64,000 bases of DNA from Tissierellales bacterium. GTDB taxonomy: Bacteria > Bacillota > Clostridia > Tissierellales > Sedimentibacteraceae. This document shows, in pieces, positions 17,946 through 26,613 of this stretch. The translations under genes and the position numbers were made by a program. The stretch is taken from assembly GCA_018433765.1 (NCBI GenBank), contig JAHDQO010000006.1:62001-126000 (forward strand), given 5' to 3'. The notes beneath the pieces were generated by a model. The model ran no database searches. It saw only the letters and a program-made list of their open reading frames with translations, and was not told where the DNA came from. Each line of letters opens with the position of its first letter. The stretch's first letter is position 1.

Positions 17946-18002
17946 TCTTGTCATATATAGACCTTGAATTGTTGTTTTTACCATTTCAAGGTCAGTTTCA
18001 GA
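17946..18002 (-). promoter_or_regulatory. Upstream module of the amidase gene (candidate LytTR operator)
   Basis: Minus strand: GACCTTGAA, about 15 bases, TTCAAGGTC, then ATATATGACAAGA. The inverted repeat has 9-bp arms. A related module (TGACCT, CAAGGT, ATATGACAAGA) occurs at 18290-18345. It lies about 130 bases upstream of the amidase start, with a TGTGATATAAT extended -10 between them. Confidence 0.45.
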
Positions 18003-18070
18003 ATTTAGTAGTAAAGTATTTTTTAATTTTTAATAATCTTATATTAATATATAACCAATAGATTTTATAA

Positions 18071-18172
18071 AATTTTATTTGATAATATAAAGAACTATTC
18101 AGGAGATATTTGTATCAATGTATGAAGCAATTATTCTTATTATAGTAAATGATCTAACAACACTAGATAATG
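18071..18172 (+). pseudogene. Decayed fragment of the 3' part of the ATP-grasp-like gene
   Basis: About 100 bases closely match 14961-15069 inside the ATP-grasp-like gene. Shared runs include TTTATTTGATAATATAA, GGAGA.ATATTTGTATCAA and ATTATAGTAAATGATCTAAC. A gap of about 14 bases and several substitutions destroy the frame. No start or ribosome binding site. A remnant of a second, lost gene copy. Confidence 0.75.
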
Positions 18173-18260
18173 TTCTTTCTGTCACATTATAACTTGCTAT
18201 TGATTCTTGAAGCCAACCTTTCATTTCTTTTTCAACAAATTTTATATTTTTATCCATCAT
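18099..18260 (-). CDS. Possible small ORF or gene remnant, 53 codons
   Basis: Starts with ATGATGGATAAA and encodes MDKNIKFVEKEMKGWLQES, an amphipathic charged stretch, then runs antisense through the decayed ATP-grasp fragment to a stop. The first ~34 codons look like real coding sequence; the rest is probably chance. There is no good ribosome binding site. It may be the N-terminal stub of a gene broken when the fragment was joined here. I do not recognise it. Confidence 0.3.
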   Translation of the reverse strand: MMDKNIKFVEKEMKGWLQESIASYNVTERTLSSVVRSFTIIRIIASYIDTNIS

Positions 18261-18289
18261 CAAGCTCTATTTTTTTTAATATATATTCG

Positions 18290-18345
18290 TCTTGTCATAT
18301 GCTAACCTTGATTTGTAATTTTTGTACATTTTTGTCATCTTGAGG
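18290..18345 (-). promoter_or_regulatory. Second copy of the TGACCT...CAAGGT...ATATGACAAGA module
   Basis: It shares CTTGTCATAT and ACCTTGA blocks with 17946-18002, in the same orientation and 344 bases away. It lies directly after the LytTR gene and upstream of the small minus-strand ORF. Candidate binding site for the LytTR regulator, by location only. Confidence 0.4.
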
Positions 18346-19119
18346 TCAATTTTTACTTTTTGGTGGTTGAGAAGTAATACTATTTTTTAATTCACTTAAT
18401 TCTTTAATTTTTTGTCTAGATAATGGGCATCTACCTCCATCAATCATTATTATTTCTTCTTCGCTTCTTTTTTTATTAATTTCTCTTATAAAATTTACAT
18501 TTACAATACATGACTTATGAACTCTTATAAAATTTGCATTCAGTTTTTTTTTTATATTTCTAAGAGTTTCTTTTATTACTATTTTATTTTGTTTAGTTTG
18601 AATACTTATCTTTTTTGTTCCTTTTATTTTACTAATATACATAATATCATTTAAAGTAATAAAATATTCTTTATTATTTTCTTTAATATTAATTTTTTTA
18701 GGTATATTAACTGAATTTAATAAAAGATTAATAGCTTCTTTTATGGCTTTTTCTAGTCTTACATTACAATATTTACTATTTGTTAAAATATAATCAACAG
18801 GTTTTATTTTATAATCATATGTTTGTAAAACACTATTAGCTGAATTTGTATAAAAAATTATTTCTTTATTTTTATTACATTTTTCGCGAACATATTTAGC
18901 TATTTCAATACCATATTCTCCATACTTTAAATTAACATCTAAAATATATACAACTTTCTCCTTGTTTTTTTCTATTATAAATTTTTCAAGTTGCTCGTCA
19001 AATAAATCATAATCTAAAATCTCATAAGTTTCATTGTAAAAACTCATAGTTTTTATTACTGTATCACTAATCTTCTTTATAATATTCTCATATTGATTAC
19101 ATATAACAAAAAAAATCAT
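18346..19119 (-). CDS. LytTR-family response regulator (AgrA/VirR type)
   Basis: 257 residues from ATG 19119, which has AAAGGAG at ideal spacing; an upstream in-frame ATG would add nine residues but lacks a ribosome binding site. Divergent receiver domain (about 1-125) with VVYILDVNL (phospho-Asp), EIIFYTNS and KPVDYI, then a LytTR DNA-binding domain (about 140-245) with YFITLNDIMYISK and FIRVHKSCIVNVNFI. No cognate histidine kinase is adjacent. Such regulators commonly control peptidase, bacteriocin or envelope genes, here plausibly the amidase downstream. Confidence 0.85.
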   Translation of the reverse strand: MIFFVICNQYENIIKKISDTVIKTMSFYNETYEILDYDLFDEQLEKFIIEKNKEKVVYILDVNLKYGEYGIEIAKYVREKCNKNKEIIFYTNSANSVLQTYDYKIKPVDYILTNSKYCNVRLEKAIKEAINLLLNSVNIPKKINIKENNKEYFITLNDIMYISKIKGTKKISIQTKQNKIVIKETLRNIKKKLNANFIRVHKSCIVNVNFIREINKKRSEEEIIMIDGGRCPLSRQKIKELSELKNSITSQPPKSKN

Positions 19120-19295
19120 AGTTCTCCTTTCTAATAAAAAAAACAAATAATTAAAGACTCTATATATATAAACAAAAAGAATGTTATTTTATCAACCATA
19201 TTTGCAAAATTTTTTTATTATTTTATTTTGTTAAATAAATCTCACTACTATAAAAATATTTATAGGAATAATATATATAAACTAAAAAACATGTT

Positions 19296-19334
19296 AAAAA
19301 AAGTTCTGTATTTTAATGTACAGAACTTTTTATT
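19296..19334. terminator. Bidirectional terminator
   Basis: AAGTTCTGTA / TACAGAACTT stem (19301-19310, 19319-19328) with A-run and T-run flanks. It lies about 40 bases beyond the small lipoprotein gene on the minus strand. Confidence 0.8.
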
Positions 19335-19372
19335 TTTCTTTATTGTAAAAAATTGTTTAACTAGCTTTCTAT

Positions 19373-19666
19373 CTATTTATCTTTTTTCTTTTTTCGAAAT
19401 AAAGAAATTCCTCCAAATCCGCTAATAATAGCAATATAAAAACCAAAATCATACAACCAGCCACTGTTAAACACTTCATATATTCTAATATTTTTCTTAA
19501 ATAATCCTATTATAAGCGAAAATGGTGCTATCCATCCATGCCAAACACCCCAAAAGAATCCTGCTGGTTTTGATGCTGTGTTCGCTCCATCTCCTGGTAT
19601 ACAGCTTGTCAGTGTAAATAAAATTATTGTAGTTAAAATAATCAACAGTAATATTTTCTTTTTCAT
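19373..19666 (-). CDS. Small conserved membrane lipoprotein
   Basis: 97 residues from ATG 19666 (AGGAG at 9 bases; a TTG two codons upstream is less likely). Lipobox LTSC near residue 20, then PAGFFWGVWHGWIAPFSLIIGLF, a Trp/Gly-rich segment that seems characteristic of an uncharacterised short family found in anaerobes. A second hydrophobic helix (about 68-88) and a Lys-rich tail (FRKKKKDK) follow. No function known to me. Confidence 0.65.
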   Translation of the reverse strand: MKKKILLLIILTTIILFTLTSCIPGDGANTASKPAGFFWGVWHGWIAPFSLIIGLFKKNIRIYEVFNSGWLYDFGFYIAIISGFGGISLFRKKKKDK

Positions 19667-19756
19667 TATCAAATTCTCCTATTTTTAATATTTTGTTTAA
19701 ATAAATCCATATTATATATTATAACATTTAATTCATATATTTATATAACTGACAAG

Positions 19757-19828
19757 AAAAAAAACTGCCTATCATATTTTATATTTTTTAACGGGTTCTT
19801 TACCTTTAAAAAACTTATAAATAGGCAA
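19757..19828 (-). terminator. Long-loop terminator of the beta-oxidation operon
   Basis: Minus strand: TTGCCTAT ... ATAGGCAG followed by eight T. The ~48-base interior contains a second stem, TTTTTTA / TAAAAAA. It lies about 40 bases after the thiolase stop. Confidence 0.7.
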
Positions 19829-19864
19829 TTTTATACTTAAATAAATTTATTATTATGTTTTAAT

Positions 19865-21043
19865 TTAAACACATTCAATAACAGCTGCTGCACCCATTCC
19901 TCCACCAATACACATACTTACAAGTCCATACTTACCATTTCTGCGTTTTAATTCAGATATAAGTTTTATTGTAAGATAAGTTCCTGTACATCCTAATGGG
20001 TGACCTAATGCTATTGCTCCTCCGTTAACATTTACTATTTCTTTATTTAAGTCTAATTCTTTTATACATTCTATAGATTGAGAAGCAAAAGCTTCATTCA
20101 ATTCTATCAAATCTATATCTTCCTTTGTCTTGCCTGCAAGTTTTAATGCTTTAGGTACTGCCTGAATAGGTCCAAGTCCCATAACATCTGCTGGAACACC
20201 AGCTACAGCAAATGATCTAAAAATAGCTAAAGGTTTTACTCCTAGACTGTCAGCTTTTTGTTTTGACATAACTAATACCATTGCCGCTCCATCACTTGTT
20301 TGAGATGAATTTGCTGCTGTTACAGTACCGTCTTTTTTAAAAGCAGGTCTCAATTTAGATATTTTCTCTATATTACTATTTGGTCTAATTCCTTCATCTT
20401 GGTCAAATATAAAAGTTTCTGTAGTAACCATACCATTTTCGTCTGTAATTTTTCTTTCAGCATGAACTGGTATTATTTCTTCTTTAAATTTTCCTTCTTC
20501 CTGTGCTTTAGCAGCTTTTAACTGACTTTCAAGACCGAAAGCATCTTGTTCTTCTCTTGTTATACCATATCTATCAGCTACATTTTCTGCTGTAATTCCC
20601 ATAGATGTACTTGATTCTGGTTTAGTATCCATCAAATATGGAGTAGGGCTTAATCGTCCTCCACCCATAGGAACTAAACTCATAGATTCAATTCCTCCTG
20701 CTATTATAACCTCTGCATGACCAACCATTATACAATTTGCAGCATGAGCTATTGTTTGAAGTCCTGATGCACAAAATCTATTCACTGTTTGACCTGGAAC
20801 ACAATCAGGTAGCCCAGCTCTTTGTGCAACTACTCTACCTATATTTAATCCCTGCTCTCCTTCTGGCATTGAACATCCTATTATTACATCATCTATTTCT
20901 TTATGATCTAATTGTGGTACTTTTGCCAGCACTGCATTAAGAACTTCAGCGCCGTAATCTTCTGGTCTAGTATATCTTAATTTTCCCTTAGGTGCTTTTC
21001 CTATTGCTGTACGTCCCATTGCTACTATAACCGCTTCTCTCAT
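19865..21043 (-). CDS. Acetyl-CoA C-acyltransferase (thiolase)
   Basis: 392 residues. Thiolytic cleavage of 3-ketoacyl-CoA to acetyl-CoA plus a shortened acyl-CoA, or the reverse condensation. Catalytic residues seen: C91 in NRFCASGLQ, H348 in ALGHPLGCTG and C378 in CIGGGMGAA. Last gene of the crotonase/CoA-transferase/FadN-like operon, 13 bases after the fusion protein gene. FadA-like rather than a pure biosynthetic ThlA, judged by its partner; direction of flux is inferred. Confidence 0.93.
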   Translation of the reverse strand: MREAVIVAMGRTAIGKAPKGKLRYTRPEDYGAEVLNAVLAKVPQLDHKEIDDVIIGCSMPEGEQGLNIGRVVAQRAGLPDCVPGQTVNRFCASGLQTIAHAANCIMVGHAEVIIAGGIESMSLVPMGGGRLSPTPYLMDTKPESSTSMGITAENVADRYGITREEQDAFGLESQLKAAKAQEEGKFKEEIIPVHAERKITDENGMVTTETFIFDQDEGIRPNSNIEKISKLRPAFKKDGTVTAANSSQTSDGAAMVLVMSKQKADSLGVKPLAIFRSFAVAGVPADVMGLGPIQAVPKALKLAGKTKEDIDLIELNEAFASQSIECIKELDLNKEIVNVNGGAIALGHPLGCTGTYLTIKLISELKRRNGKYGLVSMCIGGGMGAAAVIECV

Positions 21044-21056
21044 AATTACACCTCCA

Positions 21057-23417
21057 TTAATTTCTAAGTGGTTTTCCTGTTCTAAGCATATATCCTATTC
21101 TATCCAAAGTTTTATCTTCTCCACAAAGGCTGAGGAATGCTTCTTTTTCTAATTCTAGGATTTGTTCTTCAGTAACGTAAGTGTTTCTTGGAACATTTCC
21201 ACCAGTAATAATAGTTGCAATCTTATTACCTATGTGCGCATCATATTCAGATATATAATTTCCATAAACCATTTGCTGCAGCGCAAATGACAAGAATGCT
21301 TTTCCTGTGGTACCAATAACTTTAATATTTTCTTTCACTAATGGTCTAAATCCAGCTTTATCCATTGATAATACTAAATCTTTAGCTTCATCAATTAAAG
21401 CATCTTTATTCATAACAATTCTATCAGATTTTTTCAAATAGCTCTTGCTTACACCTTCAAATCCACTTGTTGATACTTCTGCCATTGCGATTTTTTTAAA
21501 CATATCAGCTACAAATGGAGCTAAATCTACATCATTAACTTTAGCAGCTTCTGCAGTACCTCTTATTAGAAATTCTTTTACTCCACCACCTGATGGAACT
21601 AGGCCTACACCAACTTCAACTAAGCCCATATAAGTTTCAGCACTAGCAGCTACTTTATGAGCATGCATTGTTATTTCTGCTCCCCCTCCTAAAGTCATAC
21701 CAAAAGGAGCAGCAACTATAGGTTTAGGAAAATATTTTAATTTCATATTTGTATTTTGTAGGTTTGAAATTTGCTTATCTAGGTTTTTCCAGTCTCTGCT
21801 CATTGCTAAACCAACAATAAGAGATAAGTTTGCTCCTGCACAGAAATTCTTACCTTGGTTTCCTATAACTAGGCCTTTATAATTTTTATCAACTTCTTCT
21901 AGTGCCTCTCCAATCATATCACCTATAAAATTAGTTAAGGTATTTCCTTTTGATTTAAATTGAAGACAGGCTACTCCATCACCAATGTCTACTAATGCAG
22001 CATCAGGATTATGCATAATTATGTTATTTTTAGCTGATGATAATAAGATATAAGGTGACGCTGTTCTTTCATCAATATCATCATAGAAATTTTCTTTTCC
22101 TGAAGCAAGCATTTTCTCAACCCACTTAGGTATTACTTCTCCTTCTGATTTCATTTTTTTAACAGATTTTTTAACACCTATAGTATCCCATAATGCAAAT
22201 GGACCTAAATCCCAGTTAAATCCCCACATTACAGCTTTATCCATTTCTTTGAAATCATCAGATATTTCAGGAATTTTTGATGCACTATATAAAAGTGCTT
22301 TTTTCAATAATTCCCAAGCAAATTTTCCTTCTTCTTCTTCTGAATAAATAAGAGTATTTATTCTGTTTTCTAATCCTTTTTGAGCAAATGCCTTATCTAG
22401 AATATCTATTTTAACTGATTCTTTTTCAACATATTCTTCTTTTTTATGATCCCACATGAATATTTGTTTTTTATTATCTGTCTTTACCTTTTTATAGAAC
22501 CCTTGTTTAGTTTTATCTCCTAAATAACCTTTATTTATGAGTTTTTTCACATATTCAGGCATTTCAAACATTTTCTTTTCTTCTTCGTCATCAATATTAT
22601 TGATAACATTATTTACAACATGGTAAAAAACATCAATTCCAACCATATCTATAGTTCTAAAGCTACCACTCTTAGGTCTCCCCATTGCTCTACCTGTAAT
22701 TTTATCTACCTTTGCAACACTATATCCATACTCATCCATTAATTTTAATGTGCATACAGAAGCAAATGTTCCAATTCTATTTCCTATAAAGTTTGGTGTA
22801 TCTTTTGCCATAACTACACCTTTGCCTAATCTTTCAGTTGCAAATACTTTCATAAAATCTAAAACTTCTGGCAGAGTTTCTTTACATGGAATTATTTCAA
22901 ATAATTTCATATAACGAGGTGGATTGAAAAAATGAGTTCCTAAAAAATGCTGTTTAAAATCTAAAGGAAGTCCTTCAGCACATTTATTAATTGATATACC
23001 TGATGTATTAGAACTTACAATACATTCTGGTTTTCGATATTCACTTATTTTTTTGAACAAATCTTTTTTTATATTTAATTTTTCTATTATTACTTCAATA
23101 ATCCAATCTGCTTCTTTTAATACATCTAGATCATCAACTAAATTTCCTACTTCTATCATTTGTCCAAAGCTTTTGTCATAGATTGGACTTGGTTTTGTTT
23201 TTGGACTTAATACTCTCTTTTTACCGTTTTCTGCAAATTTGTTTCTCACTTCTTTGCTATTTAGAGTAAGTCCTTTTTTCTTTTCATCATCAGTTAAGCT
23301 ATTAGGAACAATATCTAATAAACAAACTTGTATTCCTGCACCTGCTATATGAGCTGCGATACTTGCTCCCATAACACCTGCGCCAATAACTACTGCTTTT
23401 TTTACATTATAGCTCAT
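21057..23417 (-). CDS. 3-hydroxyacyl-CoA dehydrogenase / enoyl-CoA hydratase fusion (FadN-like)
   Basis: 786 residues. The dehydrogenase comes first: NAD-binding VIGAGVMGASIAAHIAGAG (about 11-29), SSNTSGISI and HFFNPPRYMKLFEIIP, with C-terminal dehydrogenase units to about 420. A crotonase-fold domain follows from about 480 (LVIGNQGKNFCAGANLSL, PFGMTLGGGAEITMHA), and then a tail. This order matches B. subtilis FadN, the reverse of FadB/FadJ. It hydrates enoyl-CoA and oxidises 3-hydroxyacyl-CoA in the cytoplasm, feeding the thiolase encoded directly downstream. Confidence 0.92.
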   Translation of the reverse strand: MSYNVKKAVVIGAGVMGASIAAHIAGAGIQVCLLDIVPNSLTDDEKKKGLTLNSKEVRNKFAENGKKRVLSPKTKPSPIYDKSFGQMIEVGNLVDDLDVLKEADWIIEVIIEKLNIKKDLFKKISEYRKPECIVSSNTSGISINKCAEGLPLDFKQHFLGTHFFNPPRYMKLFEIIPCKETLPEVLDFMKVFATERLGKGVVMAKDTPNFIGNRIGTFASVCTLKLMDEYGYSVAKVDKITGRAMGRPKSGSFRTIDMVGIDVFYHVVNNVINNIDDEEEKKMFEMPEYVKKLINKGYLGDKTKQGFYKKVKTDNKKQIFMWDHKKEEYVEKESVKIDILDKAFAQKGLENRINTLIYSEEEEGKFAWELLKKALLYSASKIPEISDDFKEMDKAVMWGFNWDLGPFALWDTIGVKKSVKKMKSEGEVIPKWVEKMLASGKENFYDDIDERTASPYILLSSAKNNIIMHNPDAALVDIGDGVACLQFKSKGNTLTNFIGDMIGEALEEVDKNYKGLVIGNQGKNFCAGANLSLIVGLAMSRDWKNLDKQISNLQNTNMKLKYFPKPIVAAPFGMTLGGGAEITMHAHKVAASAETYMGLVEVGVGLVPSGGGVKEFLIRGTAEAAKVNDVDLAPFVADMFKKIAMAEVSTSGFEGVSKSYLKKSDRIVMNKDALIDEAKDLVLSMDKAGFRPLVKENIKVIGTTGKAFLSFALQQMVYGNYISEYDAHIGNKIATIITGGNVPRNTYVTEEQILELEKEAFLSLCGEDKTLDRIGYMLRTGKPLRN

Positions 23418-23441
23418 AAATTTATACCTCCTTATTCAACT

Positions 23442-24749
23442 CTATATCAATTTCGCCTCTTTTGCTTGTTGTAATAATTCTTCTCTGAAATCAGGATGTG
23501 CAATATCTATTAATGCTCTTACACGTGTTTCTATACTCTTATTATTTAAATCTGCAATACCATACTCTGTAACAATGTACTGAACATTTGCTCTAGGTAT
23601 TGTAACAGCTGTTCCCGGAAGAAGTGAAACATTGATTCTTGACTTAATTTCTCCTTTTGACTTAACAGTTGAAGATAGGCAAATAAATGATTTACCATTA
23701 TTAGCCATGCTTGCACCTTCAACAAAGTCCAACGCACCACCTGTACAGCTAAACTGTTTATATCCTAATGCTTCTGCACCCACTTGACCAGTTAAATCAA
23801 CCATTAAGGCAGTATTTATTGATATAAAGTTATCATTCTTAGCTACTTCTAATGGATTATTAACTTTAAATATTGGTGCAACATGAATTAAAGGATTTTT
23901 ATTCATAAAATCATATAATTCTTTACTTCCTATACCAAACCCGCATACAAGTTTGTTTGTGTTATGATTCTTTTTAGAACAGTTAATAACACCTTTTTTA
24001 GCTAGATAAACCATTGAATCTGTAAGCATCTCAGTATGTATACCTAAATCTTTCTTTTCTTCTAATCCATAACCTACAGCATTTGCTATTCCTCCAAGAC
24101 CTATCTGTATAGTTGCTCCATCAGGAATATGAGGAAGAATAAGTTCTGCAATCTTCTTATCCACATCTGTAACTTTTGGCTGAGGTAATTCAGGTAGCGG
24201 ATGATCTTTTTCACATATAAAGCTGACATCTTTTACATTTACTGAATTACTTTCACCTAGACAAACTGGCAGACATTTATTAACTTGAACAATAACTAAT
24301 TTAGCATGTTTTAGAACTATTTCATTAAGAGCAGCACCTGTAGGTCCAAAATTCATATTACCTTTCTCGTCTGGTGGTGTAGCTTCTATCAATGCTACAT
24401 TTGGTTTAACAACATTATCTACCATCCAGTTTGCTTTTGAAAAATGCACTGAAGAGATATCTACATTACCAAAACCTATCATTCTTCTTTCTATAGGTCC
24501 CAGAAAGAAGGTATGATAATTTATATGTCCTTTAAATCCTAAATTTAAAAACTCATGTGGATACATTAAAAGTGCTGAATATATATCTACATTTTCAAGT
24601 TCATTAACTCTTTCACATAATGCTGATATTAAATGTATAGGTGCACAGTTGTTAGGACCCATATAAACTTGATCCCCTGAATTTATCTTTTTAGCTGCTT
24701 CCTTAAATGTAATAATTTTTTCAGAATATATTTTTTTATAATCCATCAT
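23442..24749 (-). CDS. Acetyl-CoA hydrolase/CoA-transferase family (4-hydroxybutyrate CoA-transferase-like)
   Basis: 435 residues, the usual length of AbfT/Cat-type CoA-transferases. It moves CoA from acetyl- or another acyl-CoA to a free acid, activating it for the pathway. Seen: GDQVYMGPNNCAPIHL near the N-terminus, catalytic Glu in GIHTEMLTDS (E240), QIGLGGIANAVG (215-225), and the C-terminal YIVTEYGIADL block. Encoded between crotonase and the FadN-like fusion. It is the probable entry (or exit) step for the operon's substrate; which acid is unknown. Confidence 0.88.
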   Translation of the reverse strand: MMDYKKIYSEKIITFKEAAKKINSGDQVYMGPNNCAPIHLISALCERVNELENVDIYSALLMYPHEFLNLGFKGHINYHTFFLGPIERRMIGFGNVDISSVHFSKANWMVDNVVKPNVALIEATPPDEKGNMNFGPTGAALNEIVLKHAKLVIVQVNKCLPVCLGESNSVNVKDVSFICEKDHPLPELPQPKVTDVDKKIAELILPHIPDGATIQIGLGGIANAVGYGLEEKKDLGIHTEMLTDSMVYLAKKGVINCSKKNHNTNKLVCGFGIGSKELYDFMNKNPLIHVAPIFKVNNPLEVAKNDNFISINTALMVDLTGQVGAEALGYKQFSCTGGALDFVEGASMANNGKSFICLSSTVKSKGEIKSRINVSLLPGTAVTIPRANVQYIVTEYGIADLNNKSIETRVRALIDIAHPDFREELLQQAKEAKLI

Positions 24750-24767
24750 AGTCCTCCTTATTTTTTC

Positions 24768-25559
24768 TTATCTTCCTTGGAATTCTGGTTTTCTTTTTTG
24801 AACAAAAGCAGTTATTCCTTCTTTAAAATCTAAAGTCATTGCAGATTGGATTTGATATTGTGATACAGCTGTAAGATGTTCTTCAAGCTCTTTAAAAGTA
24901 ATTTTATTAATTAAGTCTTTCATTTTTACATATGATGCAGTAGGTCCTGTCGCAAGTTTCTTAGCAAATTGAATAGTTTCTTCTTCTAAATCTTTATCAG
25001 GTACTACTTTGTTTACTAATCCAAGTTTAAATGCCTCTTCAGCTAATACTTCTCTACCAGTCATACATAATTCCGTAGCTCTTGCATATCCAATTAATTT
25101 AGATAGAAAATAAATTCCTCCCATATCAGGAACCAAACCTACTTGTACAAAAGATTGAATAAACTTAGAGTTAGCTGCAGCTATACGGAAATCACAGGCT
25201 AAAGCTAAATTAAATCCTGCACCTGCTGCTGCACCATGAACTGAAGCTATAACAGGTTTATCTATGCTTCTAATTTTTGATGTTACTTCTCCTGATTCGT
25301 CCATAGATGTTCTGAATTTTACCAATTCACCTTTTTCTAGACCTTTAACCATTTCAACTATATCTCCGCCTGAACAGAAAGCCTTTCCTTCACCGGAAAT
25401 AACAATTACTCTAATATTCCAATTAGAAGCACATGCATCAAGAACAGAATTTAGTTCAGATATCATAGTGGTGTTCATAGCATTATAGTTTTTAGGTCCA
25501 TTTAAAACAATGTTTGCAATGCCTTCACAGATTGATAGTTTAATTTTTGAGTATTCCAT
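24768..25559 (-). CDS. Enoyl-CoA hydratase/isomerase (crotonase family)
   Basis: 263 residues, single crotonase domain. Oxyanion-hole segments GKAFCSGGDIVEM (about 60-72) and VHGAAAGAGFNLALACDFR (about 105-123), and VGLVPDMGGIYFLSKLIG (about 142-159), where the catalytic Glu of classical hydratases is replaced by Asp. It may therefore be an isomerase or a hydratase for an unusual acyl-CoA. First gene of the operon behind the sigma-54 promoter at 25.6 kb; AAGGAG precedes its ATG. Confidence 0.9.
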   Translation of the reverse strand: MEYSKIKLSICEGIANIVLNGPKNYNAMNTTMISELNSVLDACASNWNIRVIVISGEGKAFCSGGDIVEMVKGLEKGELVKFRTSMDESGEVTSKIRSIDKPVIASVHGAAAGAGFNLALACDFRIAAANSKFIQSFVQVGLVPDMGGIYFLSKLIGYARATELCMTGREVLAEEAFKLGLVNKVVPDKDLEEETIQFAKKLATGPTASYVKMKDLINKITFKELEEHLTAVSQYQIQSAMTLDFKEGITAFVQKRKPEFQGR

Positions 25560-25600
25560 AACAACAACTCCTTAAATATTATTTATTTTGTACTTATGTA

Positions 25601-25620
25601 TATAGCATTTTTTATGCCAA
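25601..25620 (-). promoter_or_regulatory. Sigma-54 (-24/-12) promoter of the crotonase-thiolase operon
   Basis: Minus strand TTGGCATAAAAAATGCTA: invariant GG and GC separated by exactly 10 bases, as sigma-54 requires. It lies 42 bases upstream of the crotonase ATG. A matching promoter lies at 31141-31158. Confidence 0.88.
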
Positions 25621-25690
25621 TTTTCCAAAATTTGTTTAAGCCGTAAAATAAGCAATTGAGAGAATATATACATTTGAATAAGGTATTAAT

Positions 25691-25736
25691 TTGTGCAAAT
25701 TAACTGCATGTGAATAAACTTGCACATGTGCAAAAA
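25691..25736 (-). promoter_or_regulatory. Upstream activator site, copy A (46-bp block with TTGCACATGTGCAA palindrome)
   Basis: 43 of 46 bases are identical to 31365-31410. It includes a perfect 14-base palindrome (25720-25733) and a TTGTGCAAAT half-site. It lies about 70-130 bases upstream of the sigma-54 promoter, the normal position for an NtrC-family enhancer, and is presumably bound by the regulator encoded at 31.4-32.8 kb. Confidence 0.82.
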
Positions 25737-25746
25737 CCGTAAATTT

Positions 25747-25781
25747 AAAAAACTGCAATTAAATTTTCAAATTTAATGCAG
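25747..25781 (-). terminator. Terminator of the dehydratase operon
   Basis: Stem CTGCAATTAAATTT / AAATTTAATGCAG with a T-run on the minus-strand exit side (TTTTTTAAATTT). It separates the CooC-like gene from the enhancer and promoter of the next operon. Confidence 0.75.
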
Positions 25782-25837
25782 CCTTTTTTAATTAAGTACA
25801 ACTCATAATTCTTATTGTTATAGAATATATCTGACAA

Positions 25838-26599
25838 TCATATGTTAAAATTAGAAAGAGCTTTTCTTACAGATTTAACCATTTCACCTTCTGGCAATTC
25901 CAAAATGCTTCTACCTTCAATGTCAAAGTCTCTAAGCTCATCATTGTCAATTATATAACCCATTAATCGAATGTCATCTGGTAAATTAATTTTGTTTATC
26001 TCTTCTTTTGCTCTCAATCTATTCAGTATAAGACCTACCTCATCATATTCCATCATCTTTTGTGCTACCTTATTTATTGTATTAATTACATTGATTCCTT
26101 TAGCTGAAGCATCAGATACTAAAACTAAATGCGAAACTTTTTCCATAACTCTTCTATTTACTTGTTCTATACCTGCTTCTCCATCTATAATAACATAGTC
26201 AAAATTAGAAGCTAATGAACCAATAATATCTTTTAATAAACTATTTACTTTACAAAAGCATCCATCATCTTCTGGACGTCCAATTGCTAAAAATGCTAAA
26301 TTATCTTTTTCAACTAATGCATCAAATATCTCATATTCTAAATTTGAAATTATTGTTTGTTTATCTTGTTTTTCTTTTGTTTTAGATTTTTCTATTATTT
26401 CCTTTCTTACATCATCAACGGTCTTTTTCACTTCAATACCCAATGCTGTAGAAAGTCCAATAGCTGGATCAGCATCTATTGCTAATATTGTGGCTTCCTT
26501 ATGTTCTATTAAAATTTTAGTTATTACTGCTGATACTGAAGTTTTACCAACTCCACCTTTACCACAAACTGCAAAAATAATAGTTTTTTCATTTACCAT
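25838..26599 (-). CDS. CooC-type nickel-insertion ATPase (MinD/SIMIBI family)
   Basis: 253 residues. Deviant Walker A KGGVGKT (14-20), IDADPAIGLSTALG switch region, and DDGCFCKVN carrying a CxC pair at C114/C116, the position of the CooC1 dimer-interface cysteines that bind nickel. CooC proteins load Ni into CO dehydrogenase, and AcsF does so for acetyl-CoA synthase. No CO dehydrogenase gene is in the window; the partner here is the ACS-like protein encoded 14 bases upstream. Its role in this dehydratase operon is inferred: maturation or insertion of a metal centre. Confidence 0.85.
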   Translation of the reverse strand: MVNEKTIIFAVCGKGGVGKTSVSAVITKILIEHKEATILAIDADPAIGLSTALGIEVKKTVDDVRKEIIEKSKTKEKQDKQTIISNLEYEIFDALVEKDNLAFLAIGRPEDDGCFCKVNSLLKDIIGSLASNFDYVIIDGEAGIEQVNRRVMEKVSHLVLVSDASAKGINVINTINKVAQKMMEYDEVGLILNRLRAKEEINKINLPDDIRLMGYIIDNDELRDFDIEGRSILELPEGEMVKSVRKALSNFNI

Positions 26600-26613
26600 T
26601 TCATTTCCTCCAT

